DNA of 17,314 nucleotides. Origin: DATCDR01 sp036510575 (GTDB lineage Bacteria > Actinomycetota > Acidimicrobiia > Acidimicrobiales > Bog-793). A program made the translations under genes and the position numbers. The notes beneath the pieces are model-generated. The model made no database searches and was not told the DNA's origin. It was given only the letters and a program-made list of their open reading frames with translations. The DNA lies in the NCBI GenBank assembly GCA_036510575.1, contig DATCDR010000168.1:1-17314 (forward strand). The letters run 5' to 3'. This document shows, one piece after another, positions 14,307 through 17,314 of this stretch. How positions within the stretch are numbered: the first letter of the stretch is position 1; every line of letters begins with the position of its first letter.

Positions 14307-14624
14307 TATGGTGCCGCCACTGAGTAGTTCGACTTTCGCGAATCTTCCAGAGGTTGGAGACGTTCTCCTGCTCCCGCTGTCCGCGCTGGCGGTTGGCCGC
14401 ATTGTGTAACGAAATTGTCGTCGAGTTTGGGCGACGATCAATGACCAGAATTGAGGGAGTTCTTGAGCTGCGTCTTGGGCAAACCGCCACAGCAGACGTC
14501 GGGGACCGTTCCGCGTGATGACGACCGTGTCGACTCCGAGCCCGCGAAGAAACTTGCGAAGATCGAACTGCCCAGGAAAGAAGGCACTCGGTCCAGAGTT
14601 CTTTCGGGCGTGTGCCGATGATAA

Positions 14625-15041
14625 TCACCGGCTCGACGATTCAAGGTAGGAGAGAAAGTCATTCGGGGAGTAGATCGGCAGATCTGATCGAAGGTCCAGA
14701 AGGTGATGGTCGCCGGAAACGATGAGTGATCGCGTGGTGGCCGCCAGCGCAATGATGTAGTTGTCGTTCGCATCAGAAGACCGGACCTGCGGGGGTTCAA
14801 CGGGATCCTTTGCGATCTCGGCCTGCCTGCGGAGCACCTCGATCAATTCGTCGGCTTCGGCTTGGCTTATGCGAGCGCGAAGTTTCGGGTAGCCGAGCGC
14901 TCGAGCGAGTTCCTCAAGAAGTAGTGGTGACACAACGAGTTCGAAGTTTCCATCGAGCCAGTTTCGAAGCACTCTCGCAGGCGAACCGCTCGCCGAGAGC
15001 AGCGCCGAGATGATGACGTTCGGATCAACGACTACCCGCAC
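14625..15041 (-). CDS. PIN-domain toxin (COG1569-type putative toxin)
   Basis: The protein has 138 residues, the normal length for PIN toxins, which are metal-dependent RNases inhibiting translation. The acidic active-site set is present: Asp6 (VVVDPNVIISALLS), Glu43/Glu44 (LLLEELARAL), Asp90/Asp93 (SSDANDNYIIALA) and Asp111 (LIVSGDHHLLDL). The SxGSPARVL stretch and the DxDNxIIALA-like block place it with the COG1569 group rather than classical VapC. GTG 15041 begins only 3 nt after the antitoxin stop, so the two are cotranscribed and coupled. No frameshift is seen, so it appears intact. Downstream lies decayed DNA. Confidence 0.9.
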   Translation of the reverse strand: MRVVVDPNVIISALLSASGSPARVLRNWLDGNFELVVSPLLLEELARALGYPKLRARISQAEADELIEVLRRQAEIAKDPVEPPQVRSSDANDNYIIALAATTRSLIVSGDHHLLDLRSDLPIYSPNDFLSYLESSSR

Positions 15042-15044
15042 GAC

Positions 15045-15275
15045 TCAGCGTTTGGCCGGTCGAGTTCGGTGCTGAGCTTCGACGGCGAGTGCTGCGGCTT
15101 CAGCTTCGCCCATGTCACTTCGAGTCCATATTCGTTCCAGGAGGTCGAGGCCGAGATCGCGTCGGAGTGCCTCTTCGATGATCTCGCTGTCGCCCTTGCC
15201 GGTGCGGGCTGCTCGAATCTTCACTGCACGGAGCACTTCTTCGTCGACCGTCAAGGTCGTACGCGTCTTCGCCAT
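15045..15275 (-). CDS. Ribbon-helix-helix antitoxin
   Basis: The protein has 76 residues. The N-terminus KTRTTLTVDEEVLRAVKIRA gives the beta-strand (about 4-9) and first helix of a ribbon-helix-helix DNA-binding domain, and GKGDSEIIEEALRRDLG the second helix. The C-terminal half is acidic and helical, suited to wrapping the PIN toxin. Like other type II antitoxins it should neutralise the toxin and repress its own operon. ATG 15275 lies 6 nt after a TAAGAT -10 element, giving a leaderless mRNA, and a palindrome just upstream of the -10 is a likely operator. The gene directly precedes the PIN toxin in the usual antitoxin-toxin order. Confidence 0.88.
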   Translation of the reverse strand: MAKTRTTLTVDEEVLRAVKIRAARTGKGDSEIIEEALRRDLGLDLLERIWTRSDMGEAEAAALAVEAQHRTRPAKR

Positions 15276-15281
15276 TTGGTC

Positions 15282-15299
15282 ATCTTAGCATCGTGATGC
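15282..15299 (-). promoter_or_regulatory. Leaderless promoter and operator of the antitoxin-toxin operon
   Basis: On the minus strand TAAGAT (15287-15282) is followed by 6 nt and then ATG 15275. The 12-bp palindrome GCATC-GT-GATGC (15288-15299) abuts the -10, as expected for an autoregulatory RHH site. It also lies about 55 bp upstream of the RidA gene, so binding there could affect both directions. Confidence 0.55.
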
Positions 15300-15343
15300 A
15301 GTTCCGCTGAGGCGATAGTAGGTTGCTGGCAAACTTTGGACAC

Positions 15344-15349
15344 AGGAGG
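15344..15349 (+). promoter_or_regulatory. Ribosome binding site selecting ATG of the RidA gene
   Basis: A strong AGGAGG sits 5 nt before ATG 15355. The TTG one codon earlier would be only 2 nt away, so ATG 15355 is the likely start. Confidence 0.75.
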
Positions 15350-15354
15350 AATTG

Positions 15355-15747
15355 ATGGCGCACGGGCGTAGGCAGACGATCGAGATCAAGGGTGCTAGAC
15401 ACGGGTCCCCGATACCGATGGGAGCTCGCATCGACAACATCGTCTTCTCGTCGGGAATCCAGGGTACCGATCCTGAGACCGGGAACCGGCCCGAGAGCGG
15501 TGAAGACGAGGTCCGATTCGCATTCGTCAACATGTTGGAGTTTCTTCGCGTCGCCGGGGTGACCCCCGACGATGTTCTTCGGCTGACGATTCATCTTGGT
15601 GATGCTTCGCTCCGCGACGCCATCAATGTCGAATGGCTGCAGCTCTTTCCAGATGCCGACGACCGGCCCGCTCGTCACGCGATGAACCTCAAATTGAACG
15701 GTGACATGCGAGTCCAGCTCGAGGTATTCGCGGTAGCCGAGGCGTAG
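15355..15747 (+). CDS. RidA (YjgF/YER057c/UK114) family protein
   Basis: The protein has 130 residues. Rid proteins form trimers; RidA proper hydrolyses reactive enamine/imine intermediates, while other subfamilies work in catabolic pathways. Landmarks are IPMGARIDNIVFSSGIQGTDPETG for the central strands, AFVNMLEFLRVAGVTPDDVLRLTIHLGD for the helix-strand pair, and DDRPARHAMNL with the Arg in the position usually needed for catalysis, followed by a final VQLEVFAVAEA strand. Several positions differ from the archetypal RidA motif (for example RPARHAM rather than CPARTTV), so a Rid subfamily with another substrate is possible. It is transcribed alone, away from the toxin-antitoxin pair, and has a strong ribosome site. 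Its pathway partner is not evident; the next gene downstream, on the same strand, is a dehydrogenase 372 bp away. Confidence 0.88.
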   Translation: MAHGRRQTIEIKGARHGSPIPMGARIDNIVFSSGIQGTDPETGNRPESGEDEVRFAFVNMLEFLRVAGVTPDDVLRLTIHLGDASLRDAINVEWLQLFPDADDRPARHAMNLKLNGDMRVQLEVFAVAEA

Positions 15748-15751
15748 GTAC

Positions 15752-15768
15752 GCGGCGCCTAGCGCCGC
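15752..15768 (+). terminator. Possible terminator after the RidA gene
   Basis: GCGGCGC-CTA-GCGCCGC is a perfect 7-bp stem with a 3-nt loop starting 5 bp after the RidA stop codon. It lacks a T-tract. Confidence 0.45.
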
Positions 15769-15948
15769 CGCGGCGACTGGTCTTAGCTTCGCACCGTTGA
15801 GCTAGTGGACTTAGTTGGCATCCCGACGGCCATCAGCAGAACTCTTTATCGCAAGTATGCGCATCGACTCGATTAGAGCGACGCGACGCGGCGCGTTGAG
15901 TTGAGGTCGCCTCTCGGCGAAGCAATGCCTTGATCGCGTGCCCCGAGC

Positions 15949-15964
15949 GCGGCGTCGACGCCGC
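15949..15964. promoter_or_regulatory. 16-bp perfect palindrome upstream of the dehydrogenase
   Basis: GCGGCGTCGACGCCGC is perfectly self-complementary; with one bulged base the flanking CGAG/CTCG can extend it. It lies just before the TATGAT box, so it could be an operator or simply a hairpin. No regulator gene is adjacent. Confidence 0.3.
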
Positions 15965-16119
15965 TCGGTGCCATAACTGTATGATATTTTCCCAGTATCG
16001 CTGGCGCCGAACACCTGCGGCTCGCGGCAACGATGCAGCACCGAGAATTCGAGCGTGGTGTTCTCCGACTGACAAACGCTTTATATCGCCGTGGTTTCTA
16101 GGAGTCTGGAGGTTCCTGA

Positions 16120-17217
16120 ATGTCCGACACGGTCTTAGCTGCAGTGAAGGTCGCACCTGAAAGTACCGAGCTGCGTGAGTTTCGGATGCCTGAGGTGCCC
16201 ATCGACGGGGCGCTGATGAAGGTCGAGGCCGCCGGCGTGTGCGGGAGCGATCCAGGTGCATATCGACGCGCTCACTCGGATTGCATCATGGGACACGAGA
16301 ACGCGGGGACGATCGTGGGGATCGGATCGATAGCCGCCGAGCGCTGGGGCCTTTCCGAGGGCGACCGCGTAGTGGTTGAGGAGTATCTTCCGTGCTGGCA
16401 TTGCGCACACTGCCTCGCTGGCGATTTCCGTCTTTGCGCCGCGGGGCGCACTGACGCACCCGGAGCATTGCGCTATGGCCATACCGGTGTCGACGTGGCA
16501 CCTAGCCTCTGGGGAGGGTTCGCCCAGTATGTGTACCTCCCCTCGAACGCGGTCATCCATCGTCTCCCAGCGAACGTGACGGCTGAACTTGCCTCGCTCG
16601 CGGTACCGCTAAGTAACGGAGTCGAGTGGGCGTGCATCGACGGAGGAGCGGGTCCGGGTCGAACGGTGCTCATCAATGGCGCTGGTCAGCAAGGTCAAGG
16701 CTGCGCGATCGCGGCGAGCTACCACGGCGCAGACCTCGTCATCGTCGCTGGCCGATCGAATGAGGCCGCGCGGCTGGCGATGGCCACTCGAGTAGGCGCC
16801 GACGCGACCATCAACCTCGACAAAGAGGACCTGAAGGAGCGAGTCATGGAACTCACCGGCGGTGTCGGTGTTGACGTGTTCGTCGACACGAGCGACGACG
16901 ATGAGGCAACAACCACTCGTGCAGCACTTGACGTGGTGAGCACGGATCGGCAGGCGACGATCCTCATCTCTGGCAGCGCCACCTTCGAGCTGCCGTTCAA
17001 CGTGGTCAAGCGTAAGTACGTCACGGTGAGGGCCTATCGCGGTCACAGCTACCACTCGATCGAGCGGGCCCTGCGTTACCTGAGCGACGATCGCTTTCCG
17101 ATCCAGCGACTTTGCACGCACCAATTCGGTCTGTCCGACGTCGATACGGCGATAAAGGCGACGGGTGGTGTCGGCGTCGAGGGCGCCATACACGTCAGCG
17201 TCAATCCTTGGCTCTAG
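16120..17217 (+). CDS. Zinc-dependent medium-chain dehydrogenase (MDR family)
   Basis: The protein has 365 residues. Medium-chain dehydrogenases oxidise alcohols or sugars with NAD(P). Catalytic zinc ligands are Cys41 (GVCGSD) and His59/Glu60 (GHENAG). The structural zinc lobe is complete with Cys92, Cys95, Cys98 and Cys106 (PCWHCAHCLAGDFRLC). The Rossmann domain begins near NGAGQQGQGCAIA. This resembles threonine/sorbitol-type dehydrogenases more than classical ethanol dehydrogenases, but the substrate cannot be set. ATG 16120 is supported by GGAGG 7 nt upstream and by the family N-terminus. Upstream is a 372-bp non-coding region; downstream, the final 97 bp of the window show no gene. It appears intact. 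Confidence 0.92.
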   Translation: MSDTVLAAVKVAPESTELREFRMPEVPIDGALMKVEAAGVCGSDPGAYRRAHSDCIMGHENAGTIVGIGSIAAERWGLSEGDRVVVEEYLPCWHCAHCLAGDFRLCAAGRTDAPGALRYGHTGVDVAPSLWGGFAQYVYLPSNAVIHRLPANVTAELASLAVPLSNGVEWACIDGGAGPGRTVLINGAGQQGQGCAIAASYHGADLVIVAGRSNEAARLAMATRVGADATINLDKEDLKERVMELTGGVGVDVFVDTSDDDEATTTRAALDVVSTDRQATILISGSATFELPFNVVKRKYVTVRAYRGHSYHSIERALRYLSDDRFPIQRLCTHQFGLSDVDTAIKATGGVGVEGAIHVSVNPWL

Positions 17218-17314
17218 GTGGCTGGTGTTGAACGAGTGCCCAATGTGAGGATCGGGCCTTCGTCGACAGCCGAGCGTGCCTCGCATGTTCCGGGTGGCAA
17301 TGCCCGCGATGATG

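Larger units (their letters stand above)
13824..14624. other. Decayed region with toxin remnant and miniature element
   Basis: About 800 bp contain no intact gene that I can support. A RelE/ParE-like fragment lies on the plus strand at 13864-14148, and a 67-bp IS21-like miniature element at 14240-14306. From 14307 to 14624 all three minus-strand frames are open over much of the length, but none has a credible start plus a recognisable domain. No terminator for the PIN toxin gene is evident. Confidence 0.5.
15748..16119. other. Non-coding stretch between RidA and dehydrogenase genes
   Basis: There is no gene that I can support. It holds a small GC hairpin right after the RidA stop and a 16-bp palindrome at 15949-15964. 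An AT-rich patch with a TATGAT box (15980-15985) follows, with no good -35 at standard spacing. A GGAGG ribosome site lies at 16108-16112 before the dehydrogenase ATG. Confidence 0.5.

Noticed and set aside
14302..14624. Open minus-strand frame directly after, and in frame with, the PIN toxin stop
   Set aside because: It reads plausibly (for example FDLRKFLRGLGVDTVVI) but has no start codon near its beginning, ends inside the miniature element, and other frames are equally open. A readthrough extension or lost gene cannot be shown.
1..17314. CRISPR arrays, rRNA or tRNA genes, prophage or replication origin signals
   Set aside because: No regularly spaced repeats, no RNA gene hallmarks and no phage or dnaA-box clusters were seen on either strand by eye.

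Overview
This window is high-GC bacterial chromosome. Gene content and style point to an actinobacterium: a TetR regulator with a YDLLWG leader, type III CoA-transferase beside a CitE-like lyase, NarL-type two-component genes beside a Drr-like ABC exporter, frequent GTG starts, and several starts that fit leaderless transcripts. An uncultured or acidimicrobial-type actinobacterium would fit, but no rRNA or other taxonomic marker is present, so placement below phylum is a guess.

Layout. (1) 1-2180, plus strand: a DedA-family membrane protein cut by the left edge, a four-repeat DUF347 (COG4705) membrane protein that overlaps it by 4 bp, and a second DedA paralogue. (2) 2181-2795: a non-coding scar holding a broken IS481-type transposase and a dispersed repeat. 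(3) 2796-7410: a TetR repressor diverging from a two-gene ABC exporter operon. The two halves carry complementary degenerate and canonical ATPase motifs, so they should form one heterodimeric exporter. The shared control region has two face-to-face promoters overlaid by two GTAC-N3-GTAC palindromes. (4) 7411-7714: a repeat-rich gap with a second copy of the dispersed repeat. (5) 7715-11424: a NarL-family response regulator and histidine kinase (minus), diverging from an ABC-2 type ATPase/permease pair (plus). This looks like a sensing-and-export module. (6) 11425-13823: a hairpin between convergent genes, then a type III CoA-transferase (minus) diverging from a CitE/HpcH-type lyase (plus), probably a small acyl-CoA pathway. 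(7) 13824-14624: decayed DNA with a RelE/ParE-like toxin remnant and a 67-bp miniature element with IS21-like ends. (8) 14625-15275: an RHH antitoxin / PIN toxin pair (minus). (9) 15355-15747: a RidA-family protein. (10) 16120-17217: a zinc-dependent medium-chain dehydrogenase.

How it fits together. The window carries two separately regulated export systems, one under TetR and one beside a two-component system, plus a membrane-protein cluster and pieces of catabolism. They are separated by three scars of transposon and toxin-antitoxin debris. I see no CRISPR array, phage module or obvious defence island. The points most worth checking are the TetR/ABC divergent control region, the DedA-DUF347-DedA cluster and the miniature IS21-like element. 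All functional assignments rest on motif recognition by eye, without database searches.
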